From contig JAHHRV010000005.1 in assembly GCA_020025595.1 (NCBI GenBank), positions 98,322 through 162,321 of the forward strand: a stretch of 64,000 bases of DNA. Direction: 5' to 3'. The notes under the pieces are model-generated. The model was not told where the DNA came from and searched no databases. It was given only the letters and a program-made list of their open reading frames with translations. The position numbers and the translations under genes are program-made. Position 1 is the stretch's first letter, and each line of letters opens with the position of its first letter. Origin of the DNA: Oscillospiraceae bacterium. Lineage in GTDB: Bacteria > Bacillota > Clostridia > Oscillospirales > Oscillospiraceae. This document shows positions 1-7,211 of the stretch, in pieces.

Positions 1-912
1 GTTGATTTCCTCACGAGCGTAGTCGGCCATGTCCACCACCTTGCGGAACACTTCCTTGCCCCGCTGCACCAGATTCCGGCGGCTGATATCCAGACTGGAC
101 ATGAGCAGGTAGCTGCCGGATGTGGTCTGGGTCAGGTTGATGATCTGCCGCACATAGCCCGGGTTCATCCGGGGGCCTACCAGAAGCAGGCTGGACTGGG
201 TCAGGCTGCCGCCGCTTTTGTGCATGGAAACTGCGGCCATATCTGCACCGGCTGCCATGGCAGACACGGGCATATTTTCTCCGAAATAGAAGTGGGTGCC
301 GTGGGCCTCATCTGCAAGGCAGTACATACCTGCGTCGTGGGCCATTTTGACGATGGCACGCAGGTCGCTGCAGATGCCGTAGTAGGTGGGGTTGTTCACC
401 AGAACTGCCACCGCATCGGGATGCTGCTGGATGGCCTTTGCCACCTGCTCCCGTTTCATGCCCAGAGAAATGCCCAGACGGTGGTCCACTTCTGGATTTA
501 CATAAACCGGGATGGCACCGCACAGAACCAGAGCGTTGATGACGCTGCGGTGGACGTTGCGGGGCAGGATGATCTTGTCGCCCCGCTTGCAGGTGGAAAG
601 CACCATGGTCTGCACGGAGCTGGTGGTGCCGCCCACCATCAGGAAGGCGTCTGCGGCACCGAAGGCATCAGCTGCCAGAATTTCAGCTTCCCGAATTACG
701 GAAATGGGATGGCACAGATTGTCCAGAGGTTTCATGCTGTTGACGTCCACTGCCACGCACTGCTGACCCAGAAATTCCGTCAGTTCCGGATTTCCTCTGC
801 CGTGCTTGTGACCGGGAACGTCGAAGGGAACCACCCGCATATGGCGGAATTTCTGCAAAGCCTCATAGATGGGTGCTCTGATCTGATCCAGATTTGTATT
901 TTTGTTTTCCAT
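1..912 (-). CDS. Orn/Lys/Arg decarboxylase family protein (C-terminal part outside window)
   Basis: PLP-dependent amino acid decarboxylase of the fold type I Orn/Lys/Arg family, which makes polyamines or agmatine/cadaverine. The first 304 residues are visible; the rest lies left of the window. The family N-terminus PGHKHG is at residues 33-38. DEAHG at 201-205 supplies the Asp that binds the cofactor pyridine nitrogen. SMHKSGG around K232 is the Schiff-base lysine. The ATG at 912 has only a weak AGAGGG ribosome site. A strong terminator lies 38 bases upstream of the start, so the gene is either attenuated by the leader or has another promoter. Substrate (Arg, Lys or Orn) cannot be decided from the visible half. 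Confidence 0.9.
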   Translation of the reverse strand, partial: MENKNTNLDQIRAPIYEALQKFRHMRVVPFDVPGHKHGRGNPELTEFLGQQCVAVDVNSMKPLDNLCHPISVIREAEILAADAFGAADAFLMVGGTTSSVQTMVLSTCKRGDKIILPRNVHRSVINALVLCGAIPVYVNPEVDHRLGISLGMKREQVAKAIQQHPDAVAVLVNNPTYYGICSDLRAIVKMAHDAGMYCLADEAHGTHFYFGENMPVSAMAAGADMAAVSMHKSGGSLTQSSLLLVGPRMNPGYVRQIINLTQTTSGSYLLMSSLDISRRNLVQRGKEVFRKVVDMADYAREEIN

Positions 913-950
913 TTTCGACCCTCTCTCTCATTGCCTATTGCCATAGAACG

Positions 951-985
951 CAAAAAAGTGGTGTGCCGCAAAGCAGCACACCACT
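951..985 (-). terminator. Rho-independent terminator ending the leader/ncRNA
   Basis: On the minus strand an AGTGGTGTGC...GCACACCACT stem with a short loop is followed by six T. It ends the long transcript that starts near 1349, just before the decarboxylase start codon. Confidence 0.85.
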
Positions 986-1349
986 CGTAAAGTCGATATG
1001 AATACACAAGTTCCCTAAAATTACGCACATAGGCGCAATACCGCAGAAAGCGGGGGATTTCCAGAATGACAATGTGTTTTCAATCACAATGGGATCAGAG
1101 TCTATATAGCAAAAAATACTTTTACTACTCTTATTGACCATTTCACAAGCATATGCCGCTAGGCACTGGTTTATAGTAACCAACTTATAAAACTGAGCTT
1201 TTAACTCAATCAATAAGGCAACAGAAGTTGCCAACTGCGAAACCGCAGTTTTCGGCATTCGACCCGGCTGTCCGTATGGCCTTGGCCACATCACAAAGAT
1301 GACATGGCGGTCGTAATTTGCTTTGGAAAGACTCTTTCCAAATGAGATT
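951..1349 (-). ncRNA. Candidate ~400-nt structured RNA or attenuator leader, class unknown
   Basis: A minus-strand transcript unit bounded by a near-consensus promoter (1356-1385) and a T-tailed terminator (951-985), with no convincing reading frame. Several separate hairpins are visible on the minus strand: TTGGAAAGA/TCTTTCCAA, a nine-pair GCCATGTCA/TGATGTGGC stem, AACTGCG/CGCAGTT, and GGCAAC/GTTGCC. Seen: promoter, stems, terminator. Inferred: a regulatory or stand-alone ncRNA. It lacks a T-box core, and I recognise no riboswitch, 6S, RNase P or SRP signature. It could be a leader controlling the decarboxylase or an independent large RNA. Confidence 0.6.
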
Positions 1350-1355
1350 GGTGGG

Positions 1356-1385
1356 ATTGTATCATGAAATGGGATTTGTTGTCAA
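1356..1385 (-). promoter_or_regulatory. Sigma-A promoter for the long leader RNA
   Basis: Minus strand TTGACA (1380-1385), 18-base spacer, TACAAT (1356-1361). Predicted start near 1349. Confidence 0.75.
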
Positions 1386-1677
1386 TAGGGAATATAAAAA
1401 TTTTTGTAGAAGGAATGGTGCTTCATCTTACATCATTTCGTTTATGCTATCTATCCTTGCCATTTGATCGTTTTTGCAATACTCAAAATGTTGGGAGAAT
1501 TCGCATTTTTCTTAATCAAAAAGAACGAAATAGAGTGTTTGATCTATTCCAATTTTCCTAACCGTTAAAAAAATCAGAATAAACCTAACAGATGATTTTC
1601 AAAAAACTTAATATTTACTTAAGTCAAGGTATGCTATACTTGCTGTATCTTGATAAAACAGAAAGAAGCTGTATTGT
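1386..1677. other. Intergenic A+T-rich stretch with no supported gene
   Basis: Nothing coding is convincing here. A 65-codon open frame starting at 1364 runs through the minus-strand promoter and has no ribosome site or recognisable sequence. A TATACT-like -10 lies near 1635 upstream of the decayed membrane gene. Confidence 0.5.
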
Positions 1678-1680
1678 TAG

Positions 1681-1842
1681 AAACAAGTTAAGCGTATTAT
1701 TCTATTTATCGTTGCATTGATAGTGGGCGGCGTTTTGGCAAAGCTGTTTTTATTTGAGGGTGCTACGCTCGGATGACTCCTGTTCATTGCTTCTTGTGCT
1801 GTATTAGGTCAGGTGTTTTACCAGATTGACAAGAGACTATAA
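1681..1842 (+). pseudogene. Decayed small membrane protein
   Basis: The frame from 1681 encodes a basic start (KQVKRI) and a hydrophobic helix (LFIVALIVGGVLAKLFLF). It then meets an in-frame TGA at 1774-1776 and continues as LLFIASCAVLGQVFYQ to a TAA at 1840-1842. Where a start ATG would be expected, the codon is TAG (1678-1680). Two defects in an otherwise protein-like frame of about 53 codons point to a dead gene for a two-helix membrane protein. Function unknown. Confidence 0.5.
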
Positions 1843-1997
1843 TCTGTCCGACTAATTCTGATTTGAACTACTCGATTTTATCTACGATTATTAGATGCCG
1901 CAGGGCTTTCATAAAATCCTCCAAAACCGTTGATAACAAAGGGTTTTTCGCAAACAGCTCACCTTTTCCCTTTATACGGTTTCACCCCTGTTTATGC

Positions 1998-2034
1998 TTC
2001 CCTTGAAGGCTCATAAGGGCAAATACAAGGGAAA
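1998..2034. repeat. Imperfect copy A of a hairpin-forming repeat
   Basis: Inverted arms CTTCCCTTG and CAAGGGAAAG enclose GGCTCATAAGGGCAAATA. A closely similar unit lies at 4650-4690, so the two copies bracket the tnpV/GNAT segment. Confidence 0.5.
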
Positions 2035-2121
2035 GAAAATCCCATAAAAAGTTATAACAGAGTGTGGCAATCGGCAGATAAGTGGCATATGTGTGAATAT
2101 ATTATACTGGATGATTTTAGA

Positions 2122-2499
2122 ATGGACAAGTACAAGTACGATGAGAGCAATAGCCTATGGTACGAGCTGAAGGGAGACTATTACTTCCCCTGCCTGTCCC
2201 TTCCGGAAAGTGAGAACAAGCCTATCGGGCTCTGTGGGCAGCGGCACAAGAGCTACTTGCAGGAGCACCGGAAGATCGTCTACACGCAGCTGCTGACCAG
2301 CGGTAGACTGAACAGCTATCTTGCCGAAATTGACCAGCAGGCCCAGGAGCGAATGGAAGTCCTGGTGGAGCAGATGAAGCAGGCACAGGGGATCACCGAA
2401 CAGCTCAAGGCTGAAAATGCTATGGAGTGGGTCGGCAGAATGAATAACATCCGGGCGTGCGCCAGGGAGATCGTGAACGCAGAAATTATTTACGCATAA
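2122..2499 (+). CDS. tnpV: TnpV-type transposon-encoded protein
   Basis: Small protein (125 residues from the ATG at 2122) matching the TnpV family found in Tn4451-like and other clostridial mobilizable elements. Family features seen: an aromatic N-terminus (NSLWYELKGDYYFPCLSLP), the conserved HRKIVYTQLLTSGRLNSYL block and the C-terminal MNNIRACAREIV. The frame stays open upstream to 2062, but family length favours 2122. No clear ribosome site is seen. TnpV's biochemical role is not established; it travels with serine-recombinase elements, and a resolvase tail is present at 4978. The element looks no longer complete. Confidence 0.8.
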   Translation: MDKYKYDESNSLWYELKGDYYFPCLSLPESENKPIGLCGQRHKSYLQEHRKIVYTQLLTSGRLNSYLAEIDQQAQERMEVLVEQMKQAQGITEQLKAENAMEWVGRMNNIRACAREIVNAEIIYA

Positions 2500-2634
2500 C
2501 TATTTCCATGTGTGATCTTTCTGGATTACCCCTGATTTTTCTGTCAAAAGGCTTTTCTATGAATAATCCCACTCCTTTACAAAACATGAATGCGCACAGT
2601 CTTTAAAAAATTGTTAGAAAATTTAGCAAAGTTA

Positions 2635-2643
2635 TGATATAAT
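2635..2643 (+). promoter_or_regulatory. Extended -10 promoter for leader peptide and GNAT gene
   Basis: TGATATAAT at 2635-2643 is a perfect extended -10. The -35 is poor (TTAGAA at 2614 with an 18-base gap). It leaves a 5' leader of about 110 bases before the leader peptide. Confidence 0.6.
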
Positions 2644-2749
2644 AATGAAAAATAAAGTATTATATATGTCAAGATAAATTGAACACTCAGTGGTATCATC
2701 ACTATTATAGGTGACTGAATACAAATCATTAAAGAAAGGTGTGGTTTTT

Positions 2750-2788
2750 ATGAAGATGAATCGTGTATGGAGGGTTCACGCTTCCTAA
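2750..2788 (+). CDS. 12-residue leader peptide MKMNRVWRVHAS
   Basis: A short frame with an AAAGG ribosome site about 10 bases upstream, ending 30 bases before the GNAT start. Its last codons overlap the first arm of a stable hairpin. This is the architecture of translational-attenuation leaders of drug-resistance genes, in which a ribosome stalled on the peptide remodels the downstream RNA. The RVWRV core contains arginines separated by bulky residues, loosely like the R-x-R stall motifs of some macrolide leaders. That comparison is inference; the inducer, if any, is unknown. Confidence 0.5.
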   Translation: MKMNRVWRVHAS

Positions 2789-2811
2789 CCCTCCGAATAT
2801 TATTTTGGAGG
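2769..2811 (+). promoter_or_regulatory. Competing hairpins around the GNAT ribosome binding site
   Basis: Arm 1 GGAGGGTT (2769-2776) pairs perfectly with arm 2 AACCCTCC (2787-2794). Arm 2 can instead pair through CCTCCGAA (2790-2797) with the ribosome site TTTTGGAGG (2803-2811). The two pairings exclude each other, so occupancy of arm 1 by a ribosome would decide whether the GNAT start is free. Confidence 0.55.
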
Positions 2812-2818
2812 AAACAAA

Positions 2819-4219
2819 ATGAAAAACCAAATCAACATGGCAAACGGTTTATTAAAACCGCTTACCAAAGAAACTGTGGAACAGATTGCCCAATGGGAGT
2901 ATGAAGCACCCTATAATGCTTACAGTTTCAAAGGCCATCACGACGAATATCTGCTGGACGAATCCACTTGGGGAACAGAGCAGTTCTGCCTGGTCGACGG
3001 AGGAATTATTGTGGGGCAGGTAGCTTGCCAATATGAAGGCACTGATCTTTGGGTGGGTTGGTCAATGACACCGCAGCTATGCGGAAAAGGAAATGGCACA
3101 GCATTTGTAGCAAAGTGCGTCCAAGAACTTCGTCGTATCAAAGACCATTCTGGACGAATACTTCTTCGTGTATCTGCTCGAAACAAAAGAGCGATAAGAG
3201 CTTATCAAAAGGCGGGATTCCAGTATGTAGAAACCATACAGGATGAAATTGCTTTTTCGGATAACATGGAAGATTTTTGGGTAATGGCACTACCATCGCC
3301 GATAACCGTCCGTGAAGCAGTTTCAGAAACTGATGTTGCTGTCTTTTGGGAGCAGCTTCACGCCTATCACAAGCGGGACATCTTCTCTGATTCTGATATT
3401 GAGGAACTGGAATATTTTCTTAGTTCAGAGTATCACGATCACATGATGAAGATTTATAGAAGGCAGCAGGATCGTTGCTTCTTCCTGTTCTTCCAGCGGA
3501 ACGGGCAGGATATTGGCTTTACCATGCCTGTGATCTTCACTTCCGAGGATGGCAAGTGCTTCATCATGGAATACTGTGTTTATCCAGAGTTCCGGGGAAA
3601 TGGAACCGGCAAGGAATGTGCCAAGGCGCTTCTGAATTGGGCAAAAGAACACGGCGCATTATACGCAGAGCTGAACCATGGCAGCAACGCACGACGGCGG
3701 CATTTCTGGGAAACTGTCGGTTTTATGGAAAATGGCGCTGACGAATGGGGCGAACCACTGATGATCCTGCCACCTAAAGAGAATGTTCCGATTACCATAG
3801 AAATCCTCTCTGATCCAGAGGACTGGCAACTCAAGAAGTTGGAAAACGGCTTTCTCAAGGAAATCGGAGAAACTCCGTCAACGGAGGAAAAGCAGGAAAA
3901 ACTTGCCCAGGCAATCCGGGACAGCAAAATCACATTCTTTATGGCGAAGCGTGGTTATCGTGCAGTCGGAATGTGCAGTATTGCAAGATGCTTCTCGACA
4001 TTTGCTTGTGGCGATACCGGGGTTTTTGAGGACTTTTACATCGAACCCGCGTTCCGCAGAAAAGGCGTTGCCCGAAAGTTAGCACAGGCAGCACAGCAAT
4101 GGGGCGTAGATAACGGCATTGCAAGCCTGACCGTCACCTGTGCTTCTTGTGATGAGAAAATGTATCAATCGCTTGGATTTGATACTCATTTAGGAAACAC
4201 ATTTGCATATCTGTGTTAA
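2819..4219 (+). CDS. Triple-domain GNAT acetyltransferase
   Basis: A 466-residue fusion of three GNAT acetyl-CoA-dependent N-acetyltransferase domains; single-domain members are usually 150-180 residues. Domain 1 (about 10-158) has the acyl-CoA loop region CGKGNGTAF at 88-96 and YQKAGF at 129-134. Domain 2 (about 162-318) has YPEFRGNGTG at 255-264 and ETVGF at 298-302. Domain 3 (about 325-466) has EPAFRRKGVARK at 409-420 and YQSLGF at 449-454. All three keep the R/Q-x-x-G-x-G/A-type pyrophosphate loop, so all may bind CoA. A strong GGAGG lies 7 bases before the ATG. The leader peptide and switchable hairpin suggest induced expression, as for resistance acetyltransferases. Substrate unknown. 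Confidence 0.85.
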   Translation: MKNQINMANGLLKPLTKETVEQIAQWEYEAPYNAYSFKGHHDEYLLDESTWGTEQFCLVDGGIIVGQVACQYEGTDLWVGWSMTPQLCGKGNGTAFVAKCVQELRRIKDHSGRILLRVSARNKRAIRAYQKAGFQYVETIQDEIAFSDNMEDFWVMALPSPITVREAVSETDVAVFWEQLHAYHKRDIFSDSDIEELEYFLSSEYHDHMMKIYRRQQDRCFFLFFQRNGQDIGFTMPVIFTSEDGKCFIMEYCVYPEFRGNGTGKECAKALLNWAKEHGALYAELNHGSNARRRHFWETVGFMENGADEWGEPLMILPPKENVPITIEILSDPEDWQLKKLENGFLKEIGETPSTEEKQEKLAQAIRDSKITFFMAKRGYRAVGMCSIARCFSTFACGDTGVFEDFYIEPAFRRKGVARKLAQAAQQWGVDNGIASLTVTCASCDEKMYQSLGFDTHLGNTFAYLC

Positions 4220-4335
4220 ATCATAGCGGGTTGCCACACTTTATCGGTATCGGAGCAAACCACTACTATCATTGAATGTTAACCCTATTCCAGCATTTCT
4301 AACAGTTAGATATATCAAAACTCATTATATGTAAT

Positions 4336-4374
4336 CCGTCGTGTATGGTTTTTCACCGTACACGGCGGTTTTTT
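4336..4374 (+). terminator. Terminator downstream of GNAT gene
   Basis: A CCGTCGTGTA...TACACGGCGG stem of ten pairs is followed by six T. Confidence 0.75.
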
Positions 4375-4505
4375 GTCTAAGTTACCGCTCTTGGTCAAAG
4401 GACTTTTTCCGAGAGTGTTTTTGTTTGCCCTGCTGCTGAAGTTGTCGGAGTTTTTCTCTGACGCTTTCCTTTTCAGGAGGGCGGCAGGTTTTGCCCCCTG
4501 CAAGG

Positions 4506-4556
4506 GCGAAATACCCAGAGTACAAATCGAAGATTTGTGCGAGGGGTGTATTTCGC
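4506..4556. repeat. Nested palindrome within mobile-element debris
   Basis: Outer arms GCGAAATAC (4506-4514) and GTATTTCGC (4548-4556) enclose a second palindrome ACAAATC/GATTTGT (4522-4538). Such structures can be transfer origins or element ends; no relaxase gene remains nearby to prove it. The remainder of 4375-4977 holds no gene I can support. An 84-codon frame from 4373 reads straight through the palindrome. The minus-strand frame 4825-4977 reads like the tail of a lost protein (AAIWGFYIGYSAGFRLIG). Confidence 0.5.
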
Positions 4557-4649
4557 TCTCAAATGCCGAGGGCTTGAGAGAATATTACAAGGGAAGCGAA
4601 GCACAGCTCCGTAAAATCGCTGGATAAAGTAGTCGGCGGCGAACAAAAA

Positions 4650-4690
4650 TTCCCCTTGTTTCGGCTCGTAAGGGCAAAAACAAGGGAAAA
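4650..4690. repeat. Imperfect copy B of the hairpin-forming repeat
   Basis: TTCCCCTTG and CAAGGGAAAA arms enclose TCGGCTCGTAAGGGCAAAAA. It matches the unit at 1998-2034 in arms and centre and lies in the same orientation. Confidence 0.5.
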
Positions 4691-4977
4691 TACGTAAAAT
4701 GTGCAGTTGTAAACGGCGAAAGCCCTTGCAAATACAGGGTTTTGAGAAGGATTGTTGGATAAATTTTGATTAGTCTAACACTTTGATATAAATTCCGTTA
4801 TAGCATAGTACCTCCTGATTTGCATTAGTCAAAATCAAATTGCAGGGTATACTGAACGGCTCGCAGTTTTTGTTGATTCAGAACTCTGACCGTGAGGGCC
4901 AGCTCCCCAATCAGTCTGAAGCCTGCGCTGTAACCAATGTAAAATCCCCAAATCGCTGCGTGGTAAACTCGGTTACT

Positions 4978-5160
4978 CAACGGTGTCGACAGGTACAGGG
5001 AATTGTAGCAGCAAAAGAAAAAGGGAAGCACCTTGGCAGGCCCAAAGCAATCTATCCGGAAAATTGGAATGAGGTATATGAGAAGTGGCAGGCTGGAGAA
5101 GTCACGGCGGTTGCAGCCATAGCTGAACTGAGCCTGAAAAAAGCACGTTCTGTAAATTAG
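4978..5160 (+). pseudogene. C-terminal remnant of a serine resolvase/invertase
   Basis: The frame contains QGIVAAKEKGKHLGRPKA, the conserved junction between the catalytic domain and the helix-turn-helix of resolvase-family serine recombinases. It continues with YPENWNEVYEKWQAGEVTA and a shortened helix-turn-helix. The catalytic N-terminal domain (about 120 residues, with the active serine) is missing. Upstream sequence in this frame is unrelated, so the gene was cut near 4978. It is a dead relic, probably from the element that brought tnpV. Confidence 0.75.
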
Positions 5161-5287
5161 CTTCCTTAATGCATCATGGGGCTTAGAATCGTTGCACCCT
5201 ATTCATAGCAGAATTAGAAACAGATATCAACGAATCTGATTAATCCGTATAACGAGAGGGCGACTGCATAGCAGCCGCCCTGTTCGT

Positions 5288-5593
5288 TTACGCTGTTTCA
5301 TTAATTATGATGGGAGAATCGTTGATTGTCAGGTATTCATCACGCATCAAGTTCTCATCGATAATCAACGCTTGACAACGACCACCCATTATATTTAGTA
5401 CCTTAGCCGCATCCAATGCTTTTTTCTTTGCAATTGGATGGAGTACTTTGACCGTATTTCGCTCCAGTACTTCATTCTTGTTATTAATCTTGACAAGAGA
5501 TACAGTGATCATCTTATGCTCTTTTTCCCCATCATAGGCATAACGTACTTCAATGCCAGATCTTACTGCAGGGGTTTTCTTCTTTCTTTTCAT
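5288..5593 (-). CDS. Hypothetical basic protein, 101 residues
   Basis: Starts at an ATG (5593) with GGAG seven bases upstream; the open frame extends further but without a ribosome site. The N-terminus is very basic (MKRKKKT). The body alternates strands and charged turns (ITVSLVKINNKNEVLERN) and ends with KKALDAAKVLNIMGGRCQAL. No transmembrane segment or signal peptide. I do not recognise the family. It stands alone among mobile-element debris, next to a hairpin at about 5257-5287 that lacks a clear T tract. Confidence 0.55.
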   Translation of the reverse strand: MKRKKKTPAVRSGIEVRYAYDGEKEHKMITVSLVKINNKNEVLERNTVKVLHPIAKKKALDAAKVLNIMGGRCQALIIDENLMRDEYLTINDSPIIINETA

Positions 5594-5709
5594 CTCTTTG
5601 CTCCATTTCTGATTGATTGTTCTATCATACACGATTTTGATAGTAAAAATCAAGTGAAAGGATAACAATTTATAGGAACATGGGGGAGATGGCGAGAAAA
5701 TAAGACTGT

Positions 5710-5889
5710 AATGATCCTTTTATTGATTGGTGGCTGAGATTTGATTTGTCAAGGGTAATCTCTGCAAAGCGTGCGCAAATAATAAATATTCTTTTTCACT
5801 TTCTACAGATAACCTTAAAAGGGAAGTTGTTTGCGCCAGAAGTAGCACCAGAAAGATGGGTAAGTCTACTAAAAAAATATGACGAATAA
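5710..5889 (+). pseudogene. C-terminal remnant of an unidentified protein
   Basis: A coding-like frame with no start and a TAA at 5887-5889. It reads DPFIDWWLRFDLSRVI, then ITLKGKLFAPEVAPERW and LLKKYDE. The composition is clearly protein-like, but the frame opens directly after a stop codon. It therefore looks like the tail of a deleted gene. Family not recognised. Confidence 0.45.
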
Positions 5890-5919
5890 TACCGATTTGC
5901 TTTTAAGGAGGAAAAAGGA

Positions 5920-6075
5920 ATGAAAAAATATACTCATATCGGTGTGTATGGTTCAACAGCAGTGCGTTTTTTCAGCAGTATATCCGATCCTGCCCTGTTT
6001 TATGCGATTACCCTGGGATCCTTCCTATGCTTAATTATCAATGGTATCAAGAGAAATTTAATTAGGACTTTTTGA
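5920..6075 (+). CDS. Small membrane protein, 51 residues
   Basis: An excellent ribosome site (AAGGAGG, 7-8 bases from the ATG) introduces a 51-residue frame. It has a short basic start (MKKYTHIG) and one hydrophobic helix (LFYAITLGSFLCLIING), followed by a basic end (KRNLIRTF). It lies 56 bases ahead of the ECF sigma factor and is probably co-transcribed with it. Its size and position suggest a membrane accessory or signal component of the sigma system. That role is inference; no family recognised. Confidence 0.6.
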   Translation: MKKYTHIGVYGSTAVRFFSSISDPALFYAITLGSFLCLIINGIKRNLIRTF

Positions 6076-6131
6076 TTCTGAACCGTATAATAAGTGAAAG
6101 GGGTAGGAGCCCCGGATTGGAGGAACGAGTG

Positions 6132-6680
6132 ATGGATAACGGTGCCAGTAGCTACCGCCGTTTCCTGGATGGTGATGAAAGTGCCTTTGATGAGCTCATG
6201 AAGGAACTATTTCATAATCTGGTATTCTTCATTGACCAATATGTACATGACATTCATACGGCAGAAGATATTGCAATCGATGTATTTTCTGATCTGATCG
6301 TCCATAAGCATCGGTATAACTTTAGAGTAACCCTGAAAACCTATCTGTTCATGATTGGCAGAAGCCGGGCACTGGACTACATCAGACATCGAAAAGTCAT
6401 TTCTTTTACCCCGCTGTCTGAAACAGAGGAGCTTGCCGATGAAAAAAATCTGGAAGACTCGTTGCTATTTGATGAAAAAAAGCGTGCGCTTCATACAGCA
6501 ATTCAACAGCTGCCGCTTGAAATGCAGACAGTCATTCATTTGGTTTATTTTGAAGGTATGTCCTATGAAGAGACGGCTATGGTCATGAAAAAGAAGAAAA
6601 AGCAGGTAGATAATCTGCTTTACCGAGCGAAAAAGGAGCTTCGTATCCTGTTTGGAAAGGATGGGGATGCTTTACTATGA
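6132..6680 (+). CDS. ECF-type RNA polymerase sigma factor
   Basis: Sigma-70 family extracytoplasmic-function sigma factor, 182 residues. Region 2 covers about residues 20-90 (DIHTAEDIAIDVFSDLI, then TYLFMIGRSRALDYIRH for core binding and -10 melting). Region 4 covers about 125-175 (LPLEMQTVIHLVYFEGMSYE plus helix-turn-helix) for -35 recognition. The ATG at 6132 is chosen because GGAGG lies eight bases upstream; the frame continues to a TTG at 6072 that has no such site. The next gene overlaps by four bases (ATGA), so they are translationally coupled. Its targets may include the envelope genes downstream. Confidence 0.88.
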   Translation: MDNGASSYRRFLDGDESAFDELMKELFHNLVFFIDQYVHDIHTAEDIAIDVFSDLIVHKHRYNFRVTLKTYLFMIGRSRALDYIRHRKVISFTPLSETEELADEKNLEDSLLFDEKKRALHTAIQQLPLEMQTVIHLVYFEGMSYEETAMVMKKKKKQVDNLLYRAKKELRILFGKDGDALL

Positions 6681-7198
6681 GAAGTATTGAGGAATGCAAA
6701 AAAGAAGTCCTGGCTCGCAGCGAGAAAAAAATCCGACACCGCAAAAAAATGAGAAACCGTGTTGTAGCTGGCCTAATACCTCTTTGTATATGCATCACGA
6801 TTCTTGCTGCATTGCCCTACAGCAAATCCGGTGCCATGGAAGGGCAGCAGGCGAATGGGGCGTGTGCAGACATGAATGAGGAAATAGCGGCGGAACCCAG
6901 CAGTATTCTGCAAAAGCAGGCAACGGTAACACACCGGACAGAGCAATGGGTACTGACTGAAACGCAGACAGATACGCTGTTTTTGACGCTGGAGGATTTT
7001 CTCAGCCAGGAAAGCGGTGGAGATTACGAAATAGGAGGAGAATCCTACAGTATCGAAATACCCTATGATGCCCGTGGGGGTGGAACTTTCTGCTATCAGC
7101 TGCAGGGAAATCAACTGAGTCGTGGCCATCTGAAGGTTCTCCTCAATCATGTGCAACTACAGAAAATCCTCATGCAGTTGAATGCCGCCAGACCTTAA
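6677..7198 (+). CDS. Putative membrane anti-sigma factor
   Basis: A 173-residue single-pass membrane protein: cytoplasmic basic segment (about 1-28, MRSIEECKKEVLARSEKKI), one transmembrane helix (about 29-47, VVAGLIPLCICITILAALP), then an extracytoplasmic domain. The position directly after, and overlapping, an ECF sigma gene together with this topology is typical of anti-sigma factors. No zinc-finger anti-sigma (HxxxCxxC) motif is present, so it belongs to a non-ZAS class or is only a linked membrane protein. The external domain ends in a region rich in Q and L. Function inferred from context. Confidence 0.65.
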   Translation: MRSIEECKKEVLARSEKKIRHRKKMRNRVVAGLIPLCICITILAALPYSKSGAMEGQQANGACADMNEEIAAEPSSILQKQATVTHRTEQWVLTETQTDTLFLTLEDFLSQESGGDYEIGGESYSIEIPYDARGGGTFCYQLQGNQLSRGHLKVLLNHVQLQKILMQLNAARP

Positions 7199-7211
7199 AG
7201 GAGGAGAAACT

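Noticed and set aside
220..990. Plus-strand open frame of 256 codons over the decarboxylase
   Set aside because: Antisense shadow. The minus strand carries the PLP-enzyme motifs, and the plus frame has none.
951..1349. T-box or tmRNA interpretation of the long leader
   Set aside because: No TGGTACCGCG core, no tRNA-like ends, and the real tmRNA is at 17481-17828.
1364..1561. 65-codon plus-strand frame
   Set aside because: Overlaps the opposite-strand promoter, no ribosome site, no protein-like pattern.
4373..4627. 84-codon plus-strand frame
   Set aside because: Runs through a nested palindrome, starts right at a terminator and lacks a ribosome site.
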